In this document: one piece after another, positions 55,416-63,894 of the stretch
Layout: the number at the start of each line of letters is the position of its first letter
Position numbering within the stretch: the stretch's first letter is position 1
Assembly (NCBI RefSeq): GCF_038008685.1
Contig: NZ_JBBOZQ010000001.1
Location: forward strand, 744,001-808,000
Reading direction: 5' to 3'
Source: Lysinibacillus sp. FSL W8-0992
GTDB lineage: Bacteria; Bacillota; Bacilli; Bacillales_A; Planococcaceae
Length of the DNA stretch: 64,000 bases
Position numbers and translations under genes: made by a program
Notes under the pieces: generated by a model
What the model saw: only the letters and a program-made list of their open reading frames with translations
Databases searched by the model: none
Told to the model about the DNA's origin: nothing

Positions 55416-56201
55416 ATGAACGAAATCATTCAAAAGAAATTGTTAGAAATTGAAGAGAAATATAAGGTAAAGATTTTATATGCTGTCGAATCAGGAAGTA
55501 GAGCATGGGGCTTTCCTTCCAAAGACAGTGATTATGATGTTCGATTTATTTATATACATTCTCCTGAATGGTATCTCTCGATTGATCCACAAGGAATTGG
55601 AGTAAAGAGAGATGTAATTGAAGAACCAATTAATGATTTATTAGATATAAGTGGTTGGGAAATCACAAAAGCGCTACGCCTATTTAGAAAAAATAATCCG
55701 CCACTTTTAGAATGGTTAAGAAGCAATATTATTTATTATCAAAAATACTCATTTGTTGATAACATACGGTCTTTGGAATCGAGTGTATTTTATCCAAATT
55801 CGATGCTCCACCATTATTTAAACATGGCAAAAAATAATTATCGTGAGTACCTGCAGGGACCAGAAGTAAGAATAAAAAAATATTTTTATGTACTTCGGCC
55901 GATATTGGCTTGTAAGTGGATAGTGAAATATAATACGACACCTCCAATTAGCTTCCATGAACTATTGGAAGATAGCCTTCAGGAGGGCGAATTAAAAAAT
56001 GCAATTGAGCATCTTTTAAAACGAAAGCTAATAGGTGATGAGTTAGATATTGAACCCCGTATTCATGTGATTAACGACTTTGTAGAAAGTGAAATGGAAC
56101 GACTCGAAGAATATGTTAAATCACTCAAAGTTGAAGCGAAGGATCCTACTAAAATATTAGATGAATTGTTTAGAAATACATTGCAAGAAGTTTGGAAATA
56201 A
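55416..56201 (+). CDS. YcgL-like nucleotidyltransferase
   Basis: The 261-residue protein has the polymerase-beta-type nucleotidyltransferase motif ESGSRAWGFPSKDSDYDVRFIY (read in part), with the catalytic G-S and D-x-D residues, then a helical C-terminal region. It matches the YcgL/COG3541 group, whose substrate is unknown. Related minimal transferases modify tRNA or proteins in toxin-antitoxin systems. AAAGGAGAA precedes the ATG. It is the only clear gene of cassette 2. Confidence 0.85.
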   Translation: MNEIIQKKLLEIEEKYKVKILYAVESGSRAWGFPSKDSDYDVRFIYIHSPEWYLSIDPQGIGVKRDVIEEPINDLLDISGWEITKALRLFRKNNPPLLEWLRSNIIYYQKYSFVDNIRSLESSVFYPNSMLHHYLNMAKNNYREYLQGPEVRIKKYFYVLRPILACKWIVKYNTTPPISFHELLEDSLQEGELKNAIEHLLKRKLIGDELDIEPRIHVINDFVESEMERLEEYVKSLKVEAKDPTKILDELFRNTLQEVWK

Positions 56202-56222
56202 GTAAATGTGGCTTATAAAAAG

Positions 56223-56267
56223 AACCACCTAGAATATTGTAGTGTCAGCGTTCTAGATGGTTTTCAT
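56223..56267 (+). terminator. terminator after nucleotidyltransferase gene
   Basis: AACCACCTAGAA (56223-56234) pairs with TTCTAGATGGTT (56251-56262), followed by TTCATTT. Confidence 0.78.
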
Positions 56268-56522
56268 TTATCCATATTCAATAATGTTAGTTTTAATAAA
56301 TGAGGGTAGTAACTTTTGTACAACTTCTAATAATGAAAAGTGATTTTCCTTTGAAAAAATATCAGTACCTTGGAAGTTATGACTAAATAAAAATGCAGTT
56401 GTTGGTTCGTTAAAATGAATATACAGGGTTTCCTCTATAATAAAACGAATAAAAGAAAAACTGGATGGTTTAAGTCCAGTTGAGTATAGAAAAAACTGCC
56501 TTTCGCTACAATCCATCACCAA
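56268..56522 (-). CDS. uncertain minus-strand hypothetical protein
   Basis: An 84-codon frame encodes MVMDCSERQFFLYSTGLKPS ... IKTNIIEYG. The composition looks protein-like, but no family is recognised and no good ribosome-binding site is present. A strong hairpin lies upstream at 56557. It may be a real small gene or a remnant. Confidence 0.35.
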   Translation of the reverse strand: MVMDCSERQFFLYSTGLKPSSFSFIRFIIEETLYIHFNEPTTAFLFSHNFQGTDIFSKENHFSLLEVVQKLLPSFIKTNIIEYG

Positions 56523-56556
56523 CTAAAATAGTGATTTACTAAAAAGGATACAAAAA

Positions 56557-56597
56557 AACAGGTATAGAAAAAGTTCTCTTTTTCTATACCTGTTTCC
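56557..56597. terminator. strong hairpin in cassette 2
   Basis: A perfect 17-bp stem AACAGGTATAGAAAAAG/CTTTTTCTATACCTGTT has a 4-base loop (56557-56594). It could terminate in either direction. From 56,600 to the att site at 56,889 no gene is visible. Confidence 0.75.
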
Positions 56598-56888
56598 ATT
56601 TAAGAATTTGTTGGATAGTCCTTTTTCTCCAAACTGAGTTTAAGAATAAAATGGGAATATAGTAGATTTATGAATCAAAATCATTCGGAGAATGTAGCTC
56701 ATGCAAACAGAATCATTAATCAGTTCTTTATTCATCGGTATCATATGTATGGTCTATTGAGGGGATAGAGTAATTGAAGGTGACTGGCAATGGAATAATA
56801 GCAGGAACTAACAAAAGCGAATTGGAGTTATTAGAAGCCTTATGGTCGTTCCTATCATCGGGTCGAAACAAACTAGCGCTATCACGGT

Positions 56889-56906
56889 AAACCGTATCAT
56901 AAGTAA
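56889..56906 (+). other. att site 3
   Basis: AAACCGTATCATAAGTAA differs from att site 2 only at the first base. It also shares the preceding ACGGT seen before sites 2 and 4. Confidence 0.8.
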
Positions 56907-56917
56907 TAGAGGTTTTC
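56905..56917. repeat. possible left inverted repeat of cassette 3
   Basis: AATAGAGGTTTTC matches the reverse complement of 59730-59742 at 10 of 13 bases, at the same spacing from att as in cassette 1. Confidence 0.45.
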
Positions 56918-57021
56918 CATGTATAATAGGATACAGATATAATATAAACTAATTTAGAACTAGACTGTTAGCTAGAAATTATACTTTTACTTTTAGTAGG
57001 TTTTGATTGGAGACATTGTGA

Positions 57022-59073
57022 ATGTTAAGTGAACAGACGAGATATTCTAGGCTCGCGAGTATAACCAAAGTAATTAATACAAAGTTAGAACTACGTGAAG
57101 TTTTACAGCGTGTAACGCAGGCAATTTCCGAGGAAATCGTGCAATGTAACTCGGTGGGTATTTATTTACCAGAAAAAGATGGAACATTTAGAGGATTTGT
57201 GGGAAAGCCAGAAGATATGAATGGCATAACCCTCGATACACAGGTAATTGATGTTGAAACAGACTTACTGGCCAAAGAGGTTATTGAAACTAAAAAAACC
57301 ATCTATATCTCTGATACCTCAAAGGATAATCGGCCGGACCCGAGATCGGTAGAAGCCTTCAAAATTAAATCCTTATTAGCACTGCCTATTTCATATGAGC
57401 AAGAGATATTTGGTTTAGTTTTTTTATTTGATTATGGAACACCGATGAATTTAACAGAATCAGAAATTCAGAGTGTTGAAGCATATGTAAATATGGCTGC
57501 AGTTGCAATTCAAAACGCAAATAATTTAAAGCAAAAGGAAAACCTTATTGCAGAAAAACAATTGTTACTCAATGTTACACGTGATTTGTCGATGTGTTCC
57601 TCCGTGCAGAAAAGTCTTGATAAATGTTTTTACTACTTAGGAAAGGTTTTAGGTAGCGAAAAAAGTGCAGCCCACCTCCTGGATCCATTGGGAAAAAACA
57701 CAATGACATTCATGAAATTTAATACAGACTGTGATTGGACAGAAGCCGATTGGATGGAGAATCTAAAAAGCATAGGAATGAACCAAAGCTACGAAGCTAT
57801 GATTCAACAGATTATTGAAACAAAAAGTATAATTCTCACTCCAAATATAGATAGTATGAGTCTTTTTATGATGCCACTGATTTCAATGGGGGAAGTATTA
57901 GGGGTTATAACAGTTGTCAATTTAGGAGGGGAAACATGTAATTTCCATGAATCTCAAATTCAATTAGCAAAATCGATAGTTGAAGCCACAGCGCCTACAA
58001 TTTCAAACTTGTTATATATGGACCAACTTGAAAATATGGTAGAAGAGCGAACAAGGGAACTAGCTGCTGCTAATGAAAAGGTTACAAGTGTTATTGAAAG
58101 TATAACGGATGGATTCTTTGCATTGAACAAAGAGTGGGAATTTCTTTACATGAATAAACATCAATATTTGCCGCAAAGGAAAACGGCAAAGGATGTATTA
58201 GGACAAAATATATGGGGAATTTTCCCGAAATGTGTAGATACGGTCATGTATAAAGAATTTCATCGTGCGATGTCAGAGCGAATAGCAGTACATTTCGAAA
58301 TGACCTCAGCTTATGGTGATTATTGGTACGAAGCAGTTGCGTACCCATATGATGAGGGAATCTGTTGCCTTTTAAAAAACATAACTGAAAAAAAGAAATA
58401 TGAGAAGGAATTGAAAAGATTATCAAACCTAGACTTAATAGGTCAGATGGCAGCAGGTATTAGCCATGAGATTAGAAACCCTATGACAACAGTACGAGGA
58501 TTTTTGCAGCTATTAAAAAAAGAGAGCGAATTCGAAAAACATAATGATTACTTTAATGTCATGATCGAAGAGCTTGACCGTGCTAATTCTATTATTACTG
58601 AATTTCTTTCTATAGGTAATACTAAGACATCCGATTTACAGATGTTAGATTTAAATTCTATTATTCGCGATATTACGCCTTTAATAGAGATAGATGCATT
58701 TAATCAAAATAAAATTATTCAATTTAATCTGAATGACATTCCAGATTTACTTTTAAATCGTAACGAAATACGACAATTGATAATAAATCTATACCGTAAT
58801 GGCTTAGAATCAATGAACATAGGTAAGGTTCTATCCATCAGTACCTACAAAGGGGATGGGAATTGTGTAATTCTTGCAGTACAGGATCAAGGAGAAGGTA
58901 TCAGTCCTGCGATAGTAGAGAAATTGGGTACTCCATTTTACACGACCAAAGATAATGGCACTGGCTTAGGTCTAGGTATCTGCTATGCAATTGCTGCACG
59001 TCATAACGCAAAAATTGAATTTCAAACAGGATCTGAAGGAACTACTTTTTTTATAAAATTTACTTATATATGA
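57022..59073 (+). CDS. GAF-GAF-PAS sensor histidine kinase
   Basis: The 683-residue cytoplasmic protein has an N-terminal GAF domain (about 1-165), a second GAF-like domain (about 170-345), a PAS domain (about 355-460), HisKA with ISHEIRNPMTTVRGFLQLL (phosphorylated His), and an HATPase domain (VQDQGEGISPAIVEKLGTPF, GTGLGLGICYAI). The HisKA sequence is like the KinB-KinE sporulation kinases. No membrane segment and no adjacent response regulator are present, so it is an orphan. It may feed the host Spo0F phosphorelay. GGAG lies ten bases before the ATG. Confidence 0.88.
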   Translation: MLSEQTRYSRLASITKVINTKLELREVLQRVTQAISEEIVQCNSVGIYLPEKDGTFRGFVGKPEDMNGITLDTQVIDVETDLLAKEVIETKKTIYISDTSKDNRPDPRSVEAFKIKSLLALPISYEQEIFGLVFLFDYGTPMNLTESEIQSVEAYVNMAAVAIQNANNLKQKENLIAEKQLLLNVTRDLSMCSSVQKSLDKCFYYLGKVLGSEKSAAHLLDPLGKNTMTFMKFNTDCDWTEADWMENLKSIGMNQSYEAMIQQIIETKSIILTPNIDSMSLFMMPLISMGEVLGVITVVNLGGETCNFHESQIQLAKSIVEATAPTISNLLYMDQLENMVEERTRELAAANEKVTSVIESITDGFFALNKEWEFLYMNKHQYLPQRKTAKDVLGQNIWGIFPKCVDTVMYKEFHRAMSERIAVHFEMTSAYGDYWYEAVAYPYDEGICCLLKNITEKKKYEKELKRLSNLDLIGQMAAGISHEIRNPMTTVRGFLQLLKKESEFEKHNDYFNVMIEELDRANSIITEFLSIGNTKTSDLQMLDLNSIIRDITPLIEIDAFNQNKIIQFNLNDIPDLLLNRNEIRQLIINLYRNGLESMNIGKVLSISTYKGDGNCVILAVQDQGEGISPAIVEKLGTPFYTTKDNGTGLGLGICYAIAARHNAKIEFQTGSEGTTFFIKFTYI

Positions 59074-59231
59074 AAAGATGAAACGCTTCTTTAGTGTTGT
59101 AAGGTATTGACATTTGATGCTCTGAATAAATAAATTTATAAGTCCAAATTTCAATAAACTATTTTGATAATTATTAATAGCTATGATGAAATCTGCGCTA
59201 TATTGATATGCTATTTCGAAGGAGGTATAGA

Positions 59232-59723
59232 ATGAAGCAACTTTATATAAAGCAAAAGGTATTCAGTCTAAGTGGCAAATTCACAATAAAGGATCAGCAG
59301 GAAAAGGATGTTTATTACGTAGAAGGTAGTTTTATGCAAATTCCAAAGACTTTCTCCATTATGAATAAAACAAGAGATGAAGTAGCCCTTATTACGAAAA
59401 AGGTGTTCAGCTTTTTACCGAAGTTTTTTATTGAGGTAAATGGTCGAGAGGTGTTAACGATTAAGAAAGAGTTTTCTTTCTTTAAAGCACGCTATACGAT
59501 TGATGGGGCATACATGGAGATACACGGTAACTGGTGGGATATGGAGTTTCAGGTCTTACAGCATGGTGAAGTCATCGGTAAAGTGAACAAGGAGTGGTTC
59601 ACTTGGGGAGATAGCTATAAAGTTCAAATATTGGATGAGGAGATGGAGGAAATCATTATTGCATTCGTTGTTGCAATTGATTGTGTGAAGGCTGACGCAG
59701 CTTCTTCCTCAGCAGCGACTTAG
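59232..59723 (+). CDS. LURP-one-related (YxjI-like) protein
   Basis: The 163-residue protein begins MKQLYIKQKVFSLSGKFTIK and repeats short beta hairpins ending in a hydrophobic helix, as in LURP-one/scramblase-like proteins including B. subtilis YxjI. Their tubby-like barrel may bind lipid or act in stress, but the bacterial role is unknown. ATG 59232 follows GGAGGT; an upstream in-frame ATG at 59208 lies before this site. The end is Ala/Ser-rich. Confidence 0.85.
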   Translation: MKQLYIKQKVFSLSGKFTIKDQQEKDVYYVEGSFMQIPKTFSIMNKTRDEVALITKKVFSFLPKFFIEVNGREVLTIKKEFSFFKARYTIDGAYMEIHGNWWDMEFQVLQHGEVIGKVNKEWFTWGDSYKVQILDEEMEEIIIAFVVAIDCVKADAASSSAAT

Positions 59724-59729
59724 AAAATT

Positions 59730-59742
59730 AATAACCTCCATT
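59730..59742. repeat. possible right inverted repeat of cassette 3
   Basis: AATAACCTCCATT is a 10/13 inverted match of 56905-56917 and lies 14 bp before att site 4. Confidence 0.45.
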
Positions 59743-59756
59743 AAAGGTGCAACGGT

Positions 59757-59774
59757 GAACCATATCACAAGTAA
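59757..59774 (+). other. att site 4
   Basis: GAACCATATCACAAGTAA matches site 2 at 16 of 18 bases and the staphylococcal att pattern. It is followed by GTGTGGTT, so GTAAGTGTGGTT resembles the left end of cassette 1. Confidence 0.75.
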
Positions 59775-60056
59775 GTGTGGTTAATTAAGGCAGTATCAAT
59801 TTTATATTGGTGCTGTTTTTTTAGTAGACAGTTGTAGAGAAGAAGGTATAACGATTCAAAGACATATTTGTACCACACCATTTGCTTATAAAATTGTCTT
59901 CCATAGTGAGTACTAAAGCATTTGAACAGTCAGTTTATATTGATGAGAAATGTTATATTAAATTCACCAATGAATAATCTTTTTTTAACGTCTAAAAAGC
60001 ATCAATATTTGAGGAGAGAGAACACTTGAAAGAGATGTATATAAATTAAAAATGTT

Positions 60057-60100
60057 TCAAAAGTGTCGGGTACTATTAACAGTGCCTGACACTTTTTTGT
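60057..60100 (+). terminator. terminator upstream of ABC transporter operon
   Basis: AAAAGTGTCGGGTACT pairs with AGTGCCTGACACTTTT, followed by TT. The rest of 59,775-60,197 contains a weaker hairpin near 59,790-59,822 and no gene. Confidence 0.8.
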
Positions 60101-60197
60101 TTTATCGGGAGTAGATAGGGTATTAACCATCATAAGCAAGTTATTTAGCAAGAAGCATTGTAGGAATAATCGAAAGGGAAAAGGAGTCATAGCCAAC

Positions 60198-60980
60198 ATG
60201 TTGTTGAATAAAAAGTTAATATTGGTCTTTAGTATAATCGTAGTCTGCTTTTTGTCTGGTTGTACAGAGAAGAAGAAGCTTGAGGATGGATCTGAACTGA
60301 TAAATAAAAACCAATTTGTTTTTGCTACTTCTGGTGAATTTAAGCCATTTAGTTATATGAATGACGATCTCACAATGTCGGGCTTTGATATTGAGGTTGG
60401 GGAAGCGATTGCAAAGGAAATGGGCCTTGAGCCGGTTCAGAAACGAATCAAGTTCAAAGGGATTGTAGAAGGGGTAAAAACAGGCCGAGCGGATGCAGCG
60501 GTTGCGAGCCACACGATTAACCCGCAGCGAAGTAAACATGTTTCTTTCTCTACACCGTATTACTATTCTGGACCGAAAATTTTCACCAGACCTGACAGTA
60601 AAATTAAGACTGTCGAAGATTTAAAGGGAAAGGAAGTAGCTGTTGCAAAAGGATCGACATATGCCGATACAGCTTCCGAGTATACAGACAATGTAAAAAC
60701 ATATGACAGCGATATTACAGCTTTAAAGGCGTTGAGCACCGGACGTCATGATGCGGTCATTACAGATTTTGTTACAGGAAAAACAGCTGAAAAAGAAGGA
60801 TTTAAGATTAAAGGACAGCAATTAATTAATCGCAGTGAACAGGCGATTGTGCTGCCCCAGGATAATCCAAAACTATTGAAGCGAGTAAATGAATCTTTGG
60901 AACACCTCCGGGAAAATGGGACACTGACTCAAATCAGTATTAAATATTTTGGTGAGGACATTACCAAAAAACCAGAATAA
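60198..60980 (+). CDS. polar amino-acid ABC transporter substrate-binding lipoprotein
   Basis: The 260-residue protein has a lipoprotein signal with lipobox LSGC (Cys22) and the family-3 solute-binding fold: FATSGEFKPFSYM, GFDIEVGEAIAKEMG, GRADAAVASHTINPQR and VAVAKGSTY. Such proteins deliver polar amino acids such as cystine or arginine to the permease. The exact ligand cannot be read. AAAGGAG lies 11 bases before the ATG. It heads a three-gene operon. Confidence 0.93.
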   Translation: MLLNKKLILVFSIIVVCFLSGCTEKKKLEDGSELINKNQFVFATSGEFKPFSYMNDDLTMSGFDIEVGEAIAKEMGLEPVQKRIKFKGIVEGVKTGRADAAVASHTINPQRSKHVSFSTPYYYSGPKIFTRPDSKIKTVEDLKGKEVAVAKGSTYADTASEYTDNVKTYDSDITALKALSTGRHDAVITDFVTGKTAEKEGFKIKGQQLINRSEQAIVLPQDNPKLLKRVNESLEHLRENGTLTQISIKYFGEDITKKPE

Positions 60981-61012
60981 ATCAATGCTATAGAAAGAAA
61001 GGAAGTAGTACT

Positions 61013-61678
61013 TTGCCAAGTTTTTCGCATTTTTTTAACATACTAATGGAAACAAAAGGAATATTTTTTAAAGCAATGTTATTAACATTAGAGCTGACGG
61101 TGGTTTCTATCTTACTTGGAATCGTCATCGGACTTGTCTTTGCCTTATTAAAAATTTCTAATATCAAAATTTTAAAACTTATTTCAGATATATATGTCTA
61201 TTTAGTCCGCGGAACACCGCTGATCGTTCAAATATTTATTCTTTACTTCGGAATAAGCGGGATTTTCCTTATTCCTGATTTTTGGGCTGCTTCACTTGCT
61301 CTAGCGTTACATAATGGAGCTTATATTTCTGAAATCCTTCGAGGCGCAATTCAGGCAGTCGATAAAGGTCAGGTTGAGGCAGGCCGCTCTTTGGGAATGA
61401 CAAAGATACTGACATTAAGAAGAATTATTCTTCCACAGGCATTTCGTCGAGCGTTGCCGCCTTTAGGCAATCAATTTATCATCAGTTTAAAAGATTCTTC
61501 GTTGGCCGCATTTATCTCCATGAATGAGCTGTTTAATGTGGCGACAACACTTGGATCAAATAATTTTGATGAAATGACCTATTTACTCATCGTAGCAGTC
61601 TACTATTTATTACTGGTAGCGTTGATGACATTTGTAGTGAACCGAACTGAACTGAAATTAGCAATAAGCGACAGATAG
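61013..61678 (+). CDS. polar amino-acid ABC transporter permease
   Basis: The 221-residue protein is a His/Glu/Gln-type permease with about five membrane segments. It has the coupling loop EAGRSLGMTKILTLRRIILPQAFRRALPP (read in parts) that contacts the ATPase. The TTG start at 61013 has AAAGGAAG upstream. It lies between the binding protein and the ATPase genes and completes a typical uptake system. Confidence 0.94.
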   Translation: MPSFSHFFNILMETKGIFFKAMLLTLELTVVSILLGIVIGLVFALLKISNIKILKLISDIYVYLVRGTPLIVQIFILYFGISGIFLIPDFWAASLALALHNGAYISEILRGAIQAVDKGQVEAGRSLGMTKILTLRRIILPQAFRRALPPLGNQFIISLKDSSLAAFISMNELFNVATTLGSNNFDEMTYLLIVAVYYLLLVALMTFVVNRTELKLAISDR

Positions 61679-61690
61679 GAGCTGAAAAAA

Positions 61691-62434
61691 TTGGACACCA
61701 AGGAAATGATTAAAATAAATCAATTGAATAAATCGTTTGGAGATTTACATGTATTAAAAAATATTGACATGACAGTTTACGAGAGCGATGTTGTTTGTCT
61801 AATAGGATCGAGTGGGTCAGGGAAAAGTACCCTCCTTCGCTGTTTGAACTTTTTAGAAAGAAAGGAAAACGGCAATATTATAATTGAGGGAAATGAAGTC
61901 AATCCACGGACAGATGACCTTAATAAGATTAGAGAAAAGGTAGGTATGGTGTTTCAAAATTTCAACTTATTCCCACATAAAACGGTTTTGGAAAATATTA
62001 TTGAAGCACCTATTATGGTAAAGGGTGTAGACAAAGAGAAGGCTATCAACAAAGCAAAACAATTACTGAGAAAAGTAGGTTTGGAAGATAAATCGGATGT
62101 CTATCCTAGTAAACTATCAGGGGGTCAAAAGCAACGGGTAGCGATTGCTAGAGCACTTGCGATGGAACCAGACATTATGCTTTTTGATGAGCCAACATCG
62201 GCACTCGATCCCGAGCTTGTGGGAGAGGTTTTGACAACAATGAAAGACTTGGCTGAAGAAGGAATGACAATGGTTGTTGTAACCCATGAAATGGGATTCG
62301 CCAGAGAAGTAGCTGATTGGATTGTGTATATGCACGATGGGAAAATTATTGAACGCGGCACACCTGAACAATTTTTCGATCATCCGAAAGAGGAGAGAAC
62401 TCGGGAATTTTTAACTGCGACAATGCTTAAATAA
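61691..62434 (+). CDS. polar amino-acid ABC transporter ATP-binding protein
   Basis: The 247-residue ATPase has Walker [15 protein letters not shown]-loop [13 protein letters not shown], signature [15 protein letters not shown], Walker [15 protein letters not shown] and H-loop VTHEMGFA. This is the GlnQ/ArtM-type sequence that energises polar amino-acid uptake. TTG 61691 follows AGGAGCTG. A hairpin at 62,441 follows the gene. Confidence 0.95.
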   Translation: MDTKEMIKINQLNKSFGDLHVLKNIDMTVYESDVVCLIGSSGSGKSTLLRCLNFLERKENGNIIIEGNEVNPRTDDLNKIREKVGMVFQNFNLFPHKTVLENIIEAPIMVKGVDKEKAINKAKQLLRKVGLEDKSDVYPSKLSGGQKQRVAIARALAMEPDIMLFDEPTSALDPELVGEVLTTMKDLAEEGMTMVVVTHEMGFAREVADWIVYMHDGKIIERGTPEQFFDHPKEERTREFLTATMLK

Positions 62435-62440
62435 AACTAT

Positions 62441-62471
62441 GAGGTCCTGCCTATATGTAAGGCAGGACCTC
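62441..62471 (+). terminator. hairpin after ABC transporter operon
   Basis: A perfect 12-bp stem GAGGTCCTGCCT/AGGCAGGACCTC has a 7-base loop but no T-run. Confidence 0.6.
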
Positions 62472-62492
62472 GTTAGATGGGCTGGGGATATA

Positions 62493-62527
62493 AGCAAAAA
62501 AAGAACCTAATCTGGTTCTTTTTTGCT
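62493..62527. terminator. bidirectional terminator before the LysM-3D gene
   Basis: A-rich AGCAAAAAAAGAACC pairs with GGTTCTTTTTTGCT, usable in both directions for the converging transporter operon and LysM-3D gene. Confidence 0.85.
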
Positions 62528-62593
62528 TTAAATAAGGATTCAAGTCACCTTATTGTTCATATATATTAAACCCTAAATATAGGATGGGAATTG

Positions 62594-63544
62594 TTAGTTT
62601 AATATTGTTACCTTTAGTTGTTTTACGCCAAAATCGATTGCATCTTGTTGAGAAGGAAAGAAAACATCGATTCGTTTTCCTTTAATGGCTCCTCCAGTAT
62701 CTCCTGCAATTGCTTCACCATAGCCTTCTACATAAACTTTACTACCAAGCGGAATAACAGTTGGGTCAACTGAGATGACCTTTGCATTTGGGTTTGTTTT
62801 AAGGTTAATTCCTGTAGAAGTAATACCAGAACATCCATCACATGAAGCTGTATAAGCTGAAGCCTCCACTATAATTTCCTTTGAAGTAGAATTACTTGTT
62901 GATGGAGCGGTTGCTTCAGGTGTACTCTCCACTGAAGTAGAATTACTTGTTGATGGAGCGGTTGCTTCAGGTGTACTTTCCACTGAAGTAGAATTACTTG
63001 TTGATGGAGCGGTTGCTTTAGGTGTACTTTCCTCTGAAGCTGAATTACTTGTTGATGGAACAGTTGCTTCAGGTTTATTCTCCGTTGAAGTAGAATTACT
63101 TGATGGAGAGGTTACTGAAGTTGTCGTTTCTTTTGCTTCATGAGTTGCAGGCATTATTGGTTTTTCAGTTACAGCCGTGTTAGTTTCCAAACCAACAAAG
63201 ATAGATAAATTTAAACCTGGATGAATGAGATCAGTTTGTAATTGGTTCCATTCTTTAATTTGTGAAACGGTTACTTGATGATTTAGAGCTATGTCCCATA
63301 ATGTATCACCTTGCTTAACGATATATTGTTTTTGCTGTGCAATGGTAAGAACATCCCCAGGGTGAATAAGGTTAGTATTAATATGATTTAACTTTTGGAT
63401 ATTTTCTACAGATGTATTATTTGCACGTGATAAATCCCAAAGGGTATCACCTTTTTGTACTGTAATCGTTGCAGCTTGAGCATTAGCACCTAAAGTTGCA
63501 GAGAGCATTGCAACTGGTACAATTGCTATAATTTTTTTAAGCAT
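62594..63544 (-). CDS. LysM-3D domain cell-wall protein (YocH-like)
   Basis: The 316-residue secreted protein has a signal peptide (about 1-24), two LysM wall-binding domains (about 27-70 and 72-115), a Ser/Thr-rich linker of 17-residue repeats (about 150-225) and a C-terminal 3D domain (ASAYTASCDGCSGITSTGIN, DPTVIPLGSKVYVEGYG, AGDTGGAIKGKRIDVFF). The 3D Asp residues match MltA-like/YocH muralytic domains. GGAGG precedes ATG 63544 at 9 bases. WalR control is plausible because YocH is WalR-regulated in B. subtilis. Confidence 0.9.
   Translation of the reverse strand: MLKKIIAIVPVAMLSATLGANAQAATITVQKGDTLWDLSRANNTSVENIQKLNHINTNLIHPGDVLTIAQQKQYIVKQGDTLWDIALNHQVTVSQIKEWNQLQTDLIHPGLNLSIFVGLETNTAVTEKPIMPATHEAKETTTSVTSPSSNSTSTENKPEATVPSTSNSASEESTPKATAPSTSNSTSVESTPEATAPSTSNSTSVESTPEATAPSTSNSTSKEIIVEASAYTASCDGCSGITSTGINLKTNPNAKVISVDPTVIPLGSKVYVEGYGEAIAGDTGGAIKGKRIDVFFPSQQDAIDFGVKQLKVTILN
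62882..63108 (-). repeat. 51-bp tandem repeats in the LysM-3D linker
   Basis: Four full copies (62882, 62933, 62984, 63035) and a partial one encode 17-residue Ser/Thr/Pro-rich units such as STPEATAPSTSNSTSVE. Two copies are nearly identical, pointing to recent expansion. Confidence 0.9.
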
Positions 63545-63841
63545 TCATGTATCCTCCATGTTCGTTCTTAGTTGTCAATATAAAATAATCGTAACATAGT
63601 TTTTTCTGAGAAAAAGAACAAGGAGGTGTTAATTTGTTTACGTACATGGCATTTATATTGCAATAATATTTCTAATATTAAACGATACCATCTCCTTGGA
63701 AATTTAATGTGAAAACAAGCAGAAGATTTCTTTTTTGAGTTCCTTTATTTGTATAGATCGTGTTTAGTGAGATTAACGAGGAATTATACATTTTGGCGAT
63801 ATAATAAGAGATTAATTGCAAGTCATTACTTTATAATAAAT

Positions 63842-63882
63842 AGCAAAAAGAGAAATTGCGCTGTGCAATTTCTCTTTTTGCT
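63842..63882. terminator. long perfect hairpin terminator
   Basis: An 18-bp perfect stem AGCAAAAAGAGAAATTGC/GCAATTTCTCTTTTTGCT (63842-63859, 63865-63882) lies 12 bp after the stop of the leftward gene at the window edge. The 63,545-63,841 stretch has no gene; it must contain the LysM-3D promoter, which I could not pin down. Confidence 0.85.
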
Positions 63883-63894
63883 TGAACTGAAATA

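Larger units (their letters stand above)
55307..56906. mobile_element. SCC-like passive cassette 2
   Basis: This 1.6-kb segment lies between att sites 2 and 3. It carries a nucleotidyltransferase gene, an uncertain minus-strand frame and no recombinase. No inverted-repeat partner was found at its right end, so it may be eroded. Confidence 0.55.
56907..59774. mobile_element. SCC-like passive cassette 3
   Basis: This 2.9-kb segment lies between att sites 3 and 4. It carries a histidine kinase and a LURP-one-type gene, both on the plus strand, and no recombinase. A degenerate terminal inverted repeat supports its ends. Confidence 0.58.

Noticed and set aside
41829..59774. Antibiotic-resistance genes such as mec in the SCC-like cassettes
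   Set aside because: No beta-lactamase, penicillin-binding-protein, efflux or drug-modifying gene was found.
63545..63841. c-di-AMP (ydaO) riboswitch before the LysM-3D gene
   Set aside because: Such genes often carry this riboswitch, but its conserved elements are not visible here.
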